DNA of 12,006 bases from an uncultured Eubacteriales bacterium. Lineage in GTDB: Bacteria; Bacillota; Clostridia; Christensenellales; Christensenellaceae. Shown here piece by piece: positions 1-7,393 of the stretch. The stretch lies in assembly GCA_905193725.1 (NCBI GenBank), contig CAJJPW010000040.1, forward strand, positions 1 through 12,006, given 5' to 3'. Within the stretch, counting starts at the first letter, position 1. Every line of letters begins with the position of its first letter. The notes under the pieces are model-generated. The model saw only the letters and a list, made by a program, of their open reading frames with translations, did not search any database and had not been told where the DNA came from. A program made the translations under genes and the position numbers.

Positions 1-246
1 AGCATCTACAATGTGATTGGCCAATATCCATGTGCCAATTAGGAAGACCACAGTATCTGCATCCGCACACCGCTGTATCCCGGCGCAGACTTGCTCTCGT
101 GTGCGCGTCACACCATTCTGTAAGTCTATCACATTCAGTCCTGCCTCTCTCAGTTTTGCCCCTGCTTTTTTCCAATTTTCTTCTGCGATATCGTTTCGTT
201 CTCCCTCTAGTCCCACACAGATGAGTCCGATTTTCACGTTTTCCAT
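1..246 (-). CDS. Fucose/arabinose isomerase-like protein, N-terminal part (3' end outside window)
   Basis: An open frame starts at ATG 246 and runs without a stop off the left edge, giving 82 residues. It is preceded by AAGGAG seven bases upstream of the ATG. The protein begins MENVKIGLICVGLEGER, an alpha/beta start with a beta strand and a glycine turn, and later has ADADTVVFLIGTW at about residues 61-73. This pattern (KIGL...G, a paired helix, then AD.VV...GTW) resembles the N-terminal Rossmann-like domain of the L-fucose/L-arabinose isomerase-like family, which interconverts aldoses and ketoses or, in some members, has unknown activity. The catalytic C-terminal domain is not in view, so the family call is from recollection of the fold pattern and is only moderate. 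The gene sits 84 bases downstream of the aminotransferase stop, beyond a strong terminator, so its expression may depend on readthrough. It could instead be another sugar-binding Rossmann protein. Confidence 0.55.
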   Translation of the reverse strand, partial: MENVKIGLICVGLEGERNDIAEENWKKAGAKLREAGLNVIDLQNGVTRTREQVCAGIQRCADADTVVFLIGTWILANHIVDA

Positions 247-283
247 ATTTTCTCCTTTCCCGGAATACTCCTAATTCCTTTAT

Positions 284-323
284 AAAAATAGAAGGAATAG
301 CGGTCGCACACCGCCATCCCTTC
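284..323 (-). terminator. Rho-independent terminator after the aminotransferase gene
   Basis: Read on the minus strand, the arm GAAGGGATGGCGGT (323-310), a five-base loop GTGCG and the arm ACCGCTATTCCTTC (304-291) form a 14-bp stem with two G-U pairs and no mismatch. The U-rich tail TATTTTT follows at once (290-284). The stem begins 8 bases after the aminotransferase stop. On the plus strand the same stem has no U tract, so it is directional. It should end most transcripts from the upstream genes before the isomerase-like gene. Confidence 0.88.
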
Positions 324-330
324 CCTTTCG

Positions 331-1747
331 TCAACAGTATTTCTTCTCTGCTTCAGCCAGGCACGTATCCAATACCCGTAGCACCAGATCGATATCCTGC
401 CGGGTGATGACATATGGTGGCATAAAGGTGATGCGATTTCCGTAATAGCTGGAGAGATTGAGTAGTACGCCTCGCTCTAGCGCCCGCTTTACGATGAATT
501 CTGTCTCGTCCTTTGCCGGCTCTTTGGTCGCCCGGCTCTTGACCAGTTCTATGCCCAGTCCCAGGCCCATTCCCTCCACAATGCCGATGAGGGCATGTTC
601 TTTTTTTAAGGCCAGCAAGCCGTCTTTTAAGTAGTCCCCCATTTCCTGCGCCTGCTTAAGCAGTCCTAACCGTTTGATCTCCCGGATGGTGGCTGTAGCC
701 GCAGTACAACCCAAGGCGCTACCATGCCAAGTACCCATGTGTTTATCCGGTTTATCCGCCCAGGCGTTCATAATCTCCCGTTTGCCCATGACAGCGGAAA
801 GCGGCCACACCGCCGGACAGGGCCTTCGATGTCACCAACAGATCTGGTACCACATCGTATTGTTCCATGCACCACCATTTGCCTGTACGGCCCATGCCGA
901 TGGCAATTTCGTCGGCGATCATAACAATCCCAAATTCATCACAAATATCCCGCATACCCTTCCAATATTCCATAGGAGGATAGATCCCACCTCCATGGAA
1001 CTGTGCAGGCTCGGCCAATAGTGTGGAGACCAGGTTTACTCTGGTAGCCGGGTCATACAGTCCGCATTCAGGAGTCTTAAACATCTCCCGCAGGCTTTTT
1101 AAGCAGAACAGTTCACAGCTAGGATATTCCCGTCCGTAAAAGCAACGATAGCAATAGGGAAAAGGGATACGCACAATATCGTTTTTGATGGCAGGCACCT
1201 TTTCCCGGTAATAGGCACAAGGCGTAGCGGATAATCCTGCGGACATACGGCCATGATAACCGCCGTAATAGGAGATGATAGCGTGCTGCGGGTCGGGAGT
1301 ATGGTATTCCGCGATCTGTAGTGCCAACTCCACTGCCGGGCCACCGCCAATTTCTGTATGGATCACAGGGTCCATACCCTCTGGCGCGATGCTGGCCAGC
1401 TCACTCATCAACTCTGCACGGGGAATGCTGGGCATATCCGCCAAGTGCATTAGCGTCTTAGCTTGCTTGTACACTGCATCTATGACCGTTTCCGGGATAT
1501 GCCCCAAGCAAGATGCTGCAAAAGGGCCATAGGTATCGATATATTCGTTGCCGTCCACATCCCAGTGCCGTACGCCGCTCTGTCGCTGGAATACAGGCAT
1601 GGACTCTTGTCCACCAAAGGGCGCCCGCCAATACGTTCCACCAGATTCGTTCTTCAGCAGCTGCTCTTTGAGCTCGGTAGATCTTTTTCCCGGCAGCTCT
1701 CGCAGCTCGCCACACTTTTTGCCGCAATTTTCACATTCAGAACCCAT
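331..1747 (-). pseudogene. Class III PLP aminotransferase, broken by a frameshift near position 808
   Basis: Class III (ornithine/GABA-type) aminotransferases move an amino group between an amine donor and a keto acid using PLP. The first frame (ATG 1747 to stop 752) carries the fold up to the PLP lysine: WDVDGNEYID at 62-71, a YGGYHGR loop at 160-167, the D279-E280 pair in IADE, and K308 in SKALSGG. The second frame (from 810 to stop 331) carries the remainder: WPLSAVMGKREIM, then GTWHGS and a normal C-terminus. Joining them at GGTGTGG by restoring one GT gives KALSGGVWPLSAV, the spacing of ornithine aminotransferases, and a 472-residue protein of normal family length. As written, the product would stop after 331 residues, of which the last 17 are out of frame. 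The start is set by GGAGG inside the last codons of the M20 gene, whose stop is 3 bases upstream, so the pair is translationally coupled. Cysteines at 5, 8, 12 and 199, 202, 211, 215 are notable. The substrate is unknown. Confidence 0.85.
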
Positions 1748-1750
1748 CTC

Positions 1751-3049
1751 TTATACCTCCGTTTCATCTTTTTTTCCGTCCATGCCGCACCACGCGGCCA
1801 TAAATGTACAGAGCACTTTTGCATTTTCCATGAGTTTCTCGATATTTACAAATTCGTTGGGAGCGTGAGCCATGCTGATATCCCCTGCGCCGAACATAAA
1901 TCCAGGGACGCCAAAGGGATTGCGAATCAGTCGCATATCCGTCCCCGCCTCAAAGCCATTTACCACGGCCTTCTTCCCTGTGATCTCCTCATAACATGCC
2001 TCGGCCAGCTTCACCATAGGATGATCACGCTCGGTGGCAGCGGGCTCATAGCGCAGGCCAAACCACTCTACCTTTGGGGGATGAGTTTCCATCCACGGGT
2101 CGCCCACGCAAGCCGCAGCCACCGTCTCTTCCAGAGACCGGGTCACATCTGCGCTATGCTCTCCATAAACGTATTCGATACATCCCTCGATCATACAGTA
2201 TTCTGGTACGCCGCTGGTGAACTGGCCGCCACGAAATATCCCCACTGTCACCGGTGCGCTCAGGGGATAATCTTTATAAAATATATTTTTGCTGCAAATG
2301 TTTTCATGGCGAGTCTTTTCCAGCTCCGCTAGCGCTTGTACGATCTTAATTCCCTTTTCCACTGCCGACACGCCTTTATATTTGGTGCCGCCGTGGGAGG
2401 CTTTGCCATCAATATGAATGCGCCAAAATGCTGCTCCCCGGTGGGCAGGCTGAATACAGTTGGAAGTAGGCTCAGGGTACACCGCACCGTCAAACTGCGT
2501 ATATCCTCGCATAATTGCGGCCACAGTGCCGTTGCCGCCGTTTTCCTCTCCGGGAACGCTCATAATGGTGATATCGCTATTGGCGCCTCCGCACTTTTTC
2601 AACATCTCTACGCAGAAGATAGCAGTTGCCAAGCCAGTCTTCATATCCGAAGCCCCCCGGCCATATAGTCTACCGTTGCAGATCTCCATTTGAAAGGGAT
2701 CAGTGTTCCATTTTCCTATCGGCTCCGGCGTCACTACGTCCACATGACCGTTTATCAGCAATGTTCTGCCCTTGCCGGGATCTTTTCCTGGGAGCCGGCC
2801 TACTACCACCGGCCTATTTTTAAAACTCTCACCGGTTTCACTGAAATATTCACAGCGGCGCAACTCTTCGTCATCCGGTTCCCACATATCAATTTCCATG
2901 CCGATCTCCCGGAAGATGGCCGCCACCTCTTCCTGCACGCGCTTTTCATTTCCCGTCACGCTTTCAATGTCTATAAGCCGGCGACAGATCTCAATGAGCC
3001 TCTCCCGGTTATCCTCTATCAAAAAAAGCAGTCTCTCTTTTATATCCAT
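1751..3049 (-). CDS. M20 family deacylase/deacetylase (ArgE/DapE type)
   Basis: The 432-residue protein is a typical M20 di-zinc hydrolase, a family that removes N-acyl groups from amino acids (ArgE, DapE) or cleaves dipeptides in the cytoplasm. Visible catalytic and metal residues are H102 and D104 in GHVDVV, D135 in GRGASDMK, E168-E169 in PGEENGG, E193 in YPEPTS and H395 in MAHAPNEF. H219 in KASHGG belongs to the lid/dimerisation domain. The start is ATG 3049 because GGAGGGG lies five bases upstream. The frame is open further up to 3133, but that extension is not protein-like and has no site. The stop overlaps the ribosome binding region of the aminotransferase gene, three bases before its ATG. 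Pairing with an aminotransferase suggests that an N-acylated amino compound is first freed and then transaminated (inference). No signal peptide is seen. The exact substrate is unknown. Confidence 0.9.
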   Translation of the reverse strand: MDIKERLLFLIEDNRERLIEICRRLIDIESVTGNEKRVQEEVAAIFREIGMEIDMWEPDDEELRRCEYFSETGESFKNRPVVVGRLPGKDPGKGRTLLINGHVDVVTPEPIGKWNTDPFQMEICNGRLYGRGASDMKTGLATAIFCVEMLKKCGGANSDITIMSVPGEENGGNGTVAAIMRGYTQFDGAVYPEPTSNCIQPAHRGAAFWRIHIDGKASHGGTKYKGVSAVEKGIKIVQALAELEKTRHENICSKNIFYKDYPLSAPVTVGIFRGGQFTSGVPEYCMIEGCIEYVYGEHSADVTRSLEETVAAACVGDPWMETHPPKVEWFGLRYEPAATERDHPMVKLAEACYEEITGKKAVVNGFEAGTDMRLIRNPFGVPGFMFGAGDISMAHAPNEFVNIEKLMENAKVLCTFMAAWCGMDGKKDETEV

Positions 3050-3071
3050 ATACCCCTCCGCCTCGTTTTTT

Positions 3072-3115
3072 GGGTGCACAAAACAATGGGTCCACAATTT
3101 TTTTGCTGTGCGCCC
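3072..3115. repeat. Imperfect inverted repeat between the GntR and M20 genes
   Basis: The arms GGGTGCACA (3072-3080) and TGTGCGCCC (3107-3115) are inverted copies with one mismatch, separated by 26 bases that include a run of seven T. They lie in the 97-base gap between the regulator stop and the M20 start. The minus-strand transcript has no U tract after it, so it is not a terminator for these genes. It could be an operator or chance. I see no convincing promoter in this gap. Confidence 0.3.
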
Positions 3116-3146
3116 TAAAGCCAAAACAACCATGAGGTTCTACTTA

Positions 3147-3917
3147 TTATTTTTCCGTATGTTCGTCTTGTGATGGAAACACCGTTATAATGAAACTATT
3201 GAGGTCTCCGCGATACCGGCCCTCGGAATATTCAATGGGTACATCGTATACATTAAATCCCACCGATGTGATCAACTGAATAGGGATCTCCTTGCTGATG
3301 TGCATATATTTAAAATCAATTTCCTTAGAGGGCACTGCCCGGATAAGGCGGTTGACGTATTTCACCTCTGTAGCAATATCCTGCTGCAACACTTTATAAA
3401 GCGATTCCTGGGCAAAATCATAGTCCAGAATAAAGCCACACCGGACAAGGGACATATAGGTGTCGATATAGGCCATAGGCTTTTCATTTGCAAAGCGCAG
3501 CCTCGAAAGCTGGATGACTTTCTCTGCCTTGGCGATCTGAAGCTTTTCCGCCACTTTTTCATCCGCCTCTATCACCTTCATATCAATGACCTCTGTGCGC
3601 GCCTTCATTCCGTCCTTGCTCACGCGGATCTTATACGATTCGATTTTTTGGATATATCCTTGGTCTATTTGTGGGCATGTGACAAACGTACCCTTGCTTT
3701 TCACCCGATATAGCCACCCCTCCTGCACAAGCATAGATATCGCCTGCCGGACTGTATTTCGGCTGATGGCAAAATGCTGACTGATCTCATTTTCCGTTGG
3801 CAGTATACTATCTTCCTTGTAAGAGCCATTTTTTATCTCACTCATGATGATTTCTTTGAGTTGATAATACAATGGAACTACCGAATTTTTATCAATCTTA
3901 TGAGCAAAGATTCCCAC
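3147..3917 (-). CDS. GntR-family transcriptional regulator, HutC/UTRA type
   Basis: This 256-residue protein is a DNA-binding regulator that responds to a small ligand, probably the imported sugar or a breakdown product. A winged helix-turn-helix spans about residues 13-80. PLYYQLKEII is followed by LPTENEISQHFAISRNTVRQA, the recognition region, and GTFV closes the wing at 76-79. A UTRA ligand domain follows from about 95 to 245, with the family's terminal pattern VPIEYSEGRYRGD. Members usually repress nearby catabolic genes until the ligand binds. The start is GTG 3917, with GTGGGG seven bases upstream. No in-frame ATG occurs before residue 25, which would cut into the DNA-binding domain. 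The gene lies in the middle of the cluster in the same direction, 94 bases after the SDR stop, with its own putative promoter. The ligand is unknown. Confidence 0.93.
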   Translation of the reverse strand: MGIFAHKIDKNSVVPLYYQLKEIIMSEIKNGSYKEDSILPTENEISQHFAISRNTVRQAISMLVQEGWLYRVKSKGTFVTCPQIDQGYIQKIESYKIRVSKDGMKARTEVIDMKVIEADEKVAEKLQIAKAEKVIQLSRLRFANEKPMAYIDTYMSLVRCGFILDYDFAQESLYKVLQQDIATEVKYVNRLIRAVPSKEIDFKYMHISKEIPIQLITSVGFNVYDVPIEYSEGRYRGDLNSFIITVFPSQDEHTEK

Positions 3918-3936
3918 CTTATAACCCCACTTATAA
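3918..3936. repeat. CTTATAA direct repeat around the GntR ribosome binding site
   Basis: CTTATAA occurs at 3918-3924 and again at 3930-3936 on the plus strand, exactly 12 bases apart, bracketing the GTGGGG ribosome binding site of the regulator gene. Each copy contains the self-complementary TTATAA. The position just downstream of the putative promoter would suit autoregulation, but the repeat is short and AT-rich and may be chance. Confidence 0.25.
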
Positions 3937-3957
3937 ATAAATTATTTGTCCTATTAT

Positions 3958-3986
3958 ATTCTATACTCCTTCTTTTCTATTTGCAA
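3958..3986 (-). promoter_or_regulatory. Putative sigma-A promoter for the GntR gene
   Basis: On the minus strand TTGCAA (3986-3981, four of six matches to TTGACA) and TAGAAT (3963-3958, five of six to TATAAT) are separated by 17 bases. Transcription would start near 3951, leaving a leader of about 34 bases before GTG 3917. A second TATAAT lies slightly further downstream but with poor -35 spacing. This is sequence matching only. Confidence 0.4.
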
Positions 3987-4011
3987 TCATTTTCCATAAA
4001 ACAGTGGATTT

Positions 4012-4785
4012 TCACCAGCAGGTATATCCTCCATCCACTACGATGCATTCGCCCTGCATATAGCTGGCCGCCTGGGAGCACAGCAAAATGAGCGCGCCTA
4101 TGAGTTCTTCAGGCTCAGCTAGGCGCCCCATAGGGATCATTCCCAACACCTTGCCATAAAATGTCTCGTCCGCCGCGAAGAAATTCTTATTCGACTGGGT
4201 GGCAAAATATCCCGGTGCGATGGAGTTGACACAGATACCCTCCTTCCCCCATTCCACCGCAAGCGTCTTGGTCATCATAATCATGGCCGCTTTGGTAACT
4301 TCATAGGATCCGCCAAACACGCCCTTATTCACAATGAGACCGGAAATGGACGAAATGTTTACAATGCGTCCCCACTTCCGCTTCATCATGTCTCGAGCGC
4401 AAGCTTTACATATATTCAGCGTACCAATGAGGTTTGTCTGCACTACTTTGTTATAAGTATCCGTGTCCGTGTCCATTGGGGAGAGATTGATGCGGTTATA
4501 ACCTGCACAGTTGACAAGGATATCCACCTTGCCGTATTTGGCAATGCACATCGCTACAGCGTCGTTTATGCTTACCTCGTTGGAGATATCGCAGGAGCAA
4601 CAGTCGCTCTGACCGCCGCTTTCCCGGATATCCCGGGAAACGGCTGCCACTTTATCCAGGCTGCGTCCAAGGAGGAAGACTTGCGCCCCGGCTTGGCTAA
4701 TGGCCTTGGCAAACACCTTGCCCAGATCCCCGCCTGCGCCAGTGATAATAGCTGTTTTACCTTGTAGGTCAAAACATTTTAACAT
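4012..4785 (-). CDS. SDR-family NAD(P)-dependent dehydrogenase
   Basis: A classical short-chain dehydrogenase/reductase of 257 residues, the normal size. It should oxidise or reduce a hydroxyl/keto group on a sugar, sugar acid or polyol in the cytoplasm. The cofactor loop is TGAGGDLG at 15-22, where Asp20 replaces the usual glycine of TGxxxGxG. The structural NxAG motif appears as NCAG (92-95). The catalytic set is N118, S148, Y161 and K165 (YEVTK). PG at 191-192 and the C-terminal VVDGG are also typical. The nearest functional relatives by feel are gluconate 5-dehydrogenase and 2-keto-3-deoxygluconate dehydrogenase types, but that is not proof of substrate. The start is ATG 4785: GGGGG lies seven bases upstream and 13 bases separate it from the permease stop. 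An open extension up to 4944 overlaps the permease gene and is rich in Cys and Trp, so it is not used. It closes the importer operon. Confidence 0.92.
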   Translation of the reverse strand: MLKCFDLQGKTAIITGAGGDLGKVFAKAISQAGAQVFLLGRSLDKVAAVSRDIRESGGQSDCCSCDISNEVSINDAVAMCIAKYGKVDILVNCAGYNRINLSPMDTDTDTYNKVVQTNLIGTLNICKACARDMMKRKWGRIVNISSISGLIVNKGVFGGSYEVTKAAMIMMTKTLAVEWGKEGICVNSIAPGYFATQSNKNFFAADETFYGKVLGMIPMGRLAEPEELIGALILLCSQAASYMQGECIVVDGGYTCW

Positions 4786-4798
4786 ATTCTTACCCCCG

Positions 4799-5767
4799 TT
4801 ATTTGGATTTTCGAATCTGGTCGAAGATAACAGCCACAATGATGATGACACCCTGGAACACGCTCTGCAACCAGGCAGGAACGCCCAGCAACACCATGCA
4901 ATTGAGCATGATGGCCAGCAGCAGTACACCCAGCACTGTGCCAAAGATATCTCCGTCGCCGCCGGTAAAGCTGGTGCCTCCTAGCACCACTGCTGCAATG
5001 GCCTGCGTCTCCAAGCCAGAACTGGCAGAAGGAAGTCCAGTGTACATCCGAGCCGCCAATATCATGCCGCTCAGTCCGGCTAGTAACGTGCACATACCGT
5101 ATACAAACATATTGGTGCTGAGGATATTAACTCCCGAAATGCGTGCAGCCTCCATATTCCCTCCTACCGCATAAACATTGCGCCCAATATTTGTGCGGGC
5201 AAGGAGAAAGGCACCGATTAAAAACACGATAATGATGATGCAGATGGGGACCGGAATTCCCAGAATACTTCCGCTGCCCAGAAAGGTGAATGGATCCTCA
5301 ATGGAGATGGGAATGGTATAGCCATCGTTAATGGCGATTGCCAGACCGCGGTAAATGGTCATGGTTCCTAACGTCATGACAAAGGGCGCTATTTTAGATT
5401 TTGTAATGATCAGGCCATTTAACATACCTAGGCCATAACACACCACCAAAGTGATGAGGAACGCCCAAATTGCGCCAACTCCACTGGCTAACAACATGGC
5501 CACGAACATCCCGCTGAGCGCTGCCAGAGAGCCCACCGCCAAATCTATCCCACCTGCCATGATGACAAACGTCATGCCAAAGGCTGTGAGAAACACATTG
5601 TTATTATTGACGAGCAGATTGAGCAGATTTGCGGGATTTAGAAACACAGGTTCTACAATAGTGGTACCGACCATCATCACCAAAATAATGAAGATCAATA
5701 CGCCATATTTAGCCACAAACTCGTTCTTCAACAGTCCTTTTATACTTTTTGCATTACTATTTTTCAT
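4799..5767 (-). CDS. Sugar ABC transporter permease, ribose type (CUT2)
   Basis: This is the membrane component of a carbohydrate uptake importer. At 322 residues it has the family length and alternates long hydrophobic segments with short loops. The family markers are GGIDLAVGS in the first third and VLGGTSFTGGDGDIFGT in the last quarter, the latter being the region contacting the ATPase. The N-terminus (about 20 residues, KNSNAKSIKG) is cytoplasmic and basic. The start chosen is ATG 5767 because GGGGAG lies ten bases upstream. The frame is open to 5788, but that start lacks a site. The chosen start overlaps the end of the ATPase gene by 11 bases, which implies translational coupling. Only one permease gene is present, so the channel is probably a homodimer, as in RbsC. 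Substrate specificity cannot be read from the permease. Confidence 0.93.
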   Translation of the reverse strand: MKNSNAKSIKGLLKNEFVAKYGVLIFIILVMMVGTTIVEPVFLNPANLLNLLVNNNNVFLTAFGMTFVIMAGGIDLAVGSLAALSGMFVAMLLASGVGAIWAFLITLVVCYGLGMLNGLIITKSKIAPFVMTLGTMTIYRGLAIAINDGYTIPISIEDPFTFLGSGSILGIPVPICIIIIVFLIGAFLLARTNIGRNVYAVGGNMEAARISGVNILSTNMFVYGMCTLLAGLSGMILAARMYTGLPSASSGLETQAIAAVVLGGTSFTGGDGDIFGTVLGVLLLAIMLNCMVLLGVPAWLQSVFQGVIIIVAVIFDQIRKSK

Positions 5768-7322
5768 GGTTTTCGCTCCCCGCCGCATAGTTTAAAATAT
5801 TTTTCACCGTACATTCCCCTGCCTGCAATTCGGCCACAATCTTGTTGTTGCGCAAAATCAAGGTTCGGTCACAGACCAGCGCAATCTCCTGTACGTCAGA
5901 GGAGCAGAAAATCACACAAAGCCCCTCGTCCCGCAGATTCCGGATAAGTTCATAAATAATACCTTTAGCGCCTACATCAATGCCCCGAGTAGGCTCGTCC
6001 AGGATCAAAATTTCGGGCTTGGTAAGCAGGGCCTTTGCTAGAACTAGCTTTTGCTGATTGCCGCCAGAAAGCCGTTTGGCCCGTTGTCTAGGTGAGCTCA
6101 CTTTAATAGACAACGCCTGGATGGATTCCAAAACATCCTTGCGCACCGCTTTTCGCCGCAGCACTCCCATTCGCGACATCTTTTTCCTGTATTTAGGTGC
6201 GAGGGAGATATTGTCTTCAGCAGAAGACAGCAAACAAAGCCCCTCTAACTTTCGATCCTCTGGGATGATGGCCATGCCGTGCTCGTAGGCCTCCTGAGGA
6301 TTTCTGATGCAAACTTCCTTGCCCTGGATCCATATTTCTCCACCGGAATTTTTGGTAATACCAAATAGACATTTTGCTATTTCTGTCTTTCCGGCGCCCA
6401 CTAGCCCGGCCAAACCCAGAACCTCTCCGCGATAAGCCTTAAAACTGCAGGGCTCCGCAATGGGACTTATTTTTAGATCGCGTACCTCCAGGATAGGATC
6501 TTGCCGTTGCATCTCCTCTTGGTTTGCCTGCTGCACGCGGCTTATTAGCTTGTTTTGCGTTTCCAAAAGTTCCTCGCCCACCATCATGGAGATGAGCTCG
6601 CGCTGTGTTATATCCTTGGTTGCAAATGTGCCTACATTCACACCATCTCGCATGACGGTAATCCGGTCAGAGATAGCAAATATCTCATCAATATAGTGTG
6701 AGATATAAATTATAGATGTACCTTTCTCCACGATCTGCCGGATAATCTTATGCAGATTGGTCACTTCTTCCGCGCTCAGCGACGAGGTGGGCTCATCCAT
6801 AATAATGATATTTGTACCTTCGGCAATTGCCTTAACAATGCAAACCAACTGCCGGTATGCGATGGGAAGGGTATCAATCCGGGCCTTGACGCTAAAGTGA
6901 AAGCCCAGGTCGTCTACATGTTTTTGCGCAATGCGCAGCATTTCTTTTTTGTTGAGGATCCCCAATTTGTTCTTAGGCCGGTGGCTCATCATAATATTTT
7001 CAGCTACAGATAAGGCCGGAACCAAGGCCAGCTCCTGAGGGATCATGGTGACACCAGCTCTCAGAGCATGGTCAATGGAATAGGCCCTGGGTTGGCGCTT
7101 CCCGTTGATGAGGATCTCCCCGTGCTCAGGAGTTAGGGCGCCCATGAGCACGTTCATTAATGTGGATTTTCCAGCCCCATTTTCGCCGACGATGGCGTGT
7201 ACTTCGCCCCGCTTCAAGTTAAAATCCACATGTTTGAGCACGCTGACGCCGGAAAATCCCTTATCGATCTCCCGCATACTCACCACAAGATCAACTGCCG
7301 CGTTGTTTTGCATTGTGGACAC
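5757..7322 (-). CDS. Sugar ABC transporter ATP-binding protein, double-domain ribose type (CUT2)
   Basis: This is the energising subunit of the importer, with two fused ATPase domains in 521 residues, as in RbsA, AraG and XylG. Domain 1 has Walker A GENGAGKST (46-54), the Q-loop at Q96, Walker B IIIMDEPTS (172-180) and switch His209. Its signature is degenerate (LPIAYRQ, 152-158). Domain 2 has Walker A GLVGAGKT (306-313), signature LSGGNQQK (418-425) and Walker B LILDEPTRG (439-447), and has CSS instead of a switch histidine. Such asymmetry is normal for this subfamily. The start is GTG 7322, with GGAGG seven bases upstream. The ATG three codons later would be 16 bases from that site. The gene begins 71 bases after the receptor gene, beyond a hairpin, and its last codons overlap the permease start. 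Confidence 0.95.
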   Translation of the reverse strand: MSTMQNNAAVDLVVSMREIDKGFSGVSVLKHVDFNLKRGEVHAIVGENGAGKSTLMNVLMGALTPEHGEILINGKRQPRAYSIDHALRAGVTMIPQELALVPALSVAENIMMSHRPKNKLGILNKKEMLRIAQKHVDDLGFHFSVKARIDTLPIAYRQLVCIVKAIAEGTNIIIMDEPTSSLSAEEVTNLHKIIRQIVEKGTSIIYISHYIDEIFAISDRITVMRDGVNVGTFATKDITQRELISMMVGEELLETQNKLISRVQQANQEEMQRQDPILEVRDLKISPIAEPCSFKAYRGEVLGLAGLVGAGKTEIAKCLFGITKNSGGEIWIQGKEVCIRNPQEAYEHGMAIIPEDRKLEGLCLLSSAEDNISLAPKYRKKMSRMGVLRRKAVRKDVLESIQALSIKVSSPRQRAKRLSGGNQQKLVLAKALLTKPEILILDEPTRGIDVGAKGIIYELIRNLRDEGLCVIFCSSDVQEIALVCDRTLILRNNKIVAELQAGECTVKNILNYAAGSENHEK

Positions 7323-7352
7323 AATCTCACCTCCGCACTTTCTCGTGCTTTC

Positions 7353-7386
7353 TCTGCAACGGAGAGGGATGCCCCCCTCCGCCAGA
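7353..7386 (-). promoter_or_regulatory. Stable mRNA hairpin between the receptor and ATPase genes
   Basis: In the minus-strand transcript CGGAGGGGG (7381-7373) pairs with CCCTCTCCG (7368-7360) over a GCAT loop, giving nine pairs including one G-U. After a small internal loop the stem is extended by TCTG/CAGA (7386-7383 and 7356-7353). No U tract follows, so it is not a simple terminator. A second small stem (GCAC...GTGC) follows just before the ATPase ribosome site. Such structures after binding-protein genes commonly protect the 3' end of the upstream message and raise receptor levels over ATPase. That role is inferred here. Confidence 0.6.
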
Positions 7387-7393
7387 CTTTTTT

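Noticed and set aside
1463..2332. Long open frame on the plus strand (289 codons) opposite the aminotransferase and M20 genes
   Set aside because: It is antisense to two clear protein-coding genes, shows no family motifs, is rich in Cys/His/Arg as shadow frames are, and has no ribosome binding site.
3050..3133. 28-codon upstream extension of the M20 frame
   Set aside because: The extension is not protein-like, and GGAGGGG is correctly spaced only for ATG 3049.
3057..3146. Search for a terminator after the GntR gene
   Set aside because: The inverted repeat there is followed by A-rich rather than U-rich sequence on the coding strand and has one mismatch and a 26-base loop.
4786..4944. 53-codon upstream extension of the SDR frame
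   Set aside because: It lies inside the permease gene, is full of Cys and Trp, and the ATG at 4785 has a good ribosome binding site and gives the standard SDR N-terminus.
5768..5788. Earlier permease start
   Set aside because: No ribosome binding site fits it. GGGGAG precedes ATG 5767, which gives the usual family N-terminus.
6843..6869. Degenerate ABC signature (LPIAYRQ) in the first ATPase domain and missing switch histidine in the second
   Set aside because: Asymmetric degenerate sites are usual in fused sugar ATPases of the RbsA type. The gene is otherwise intact.
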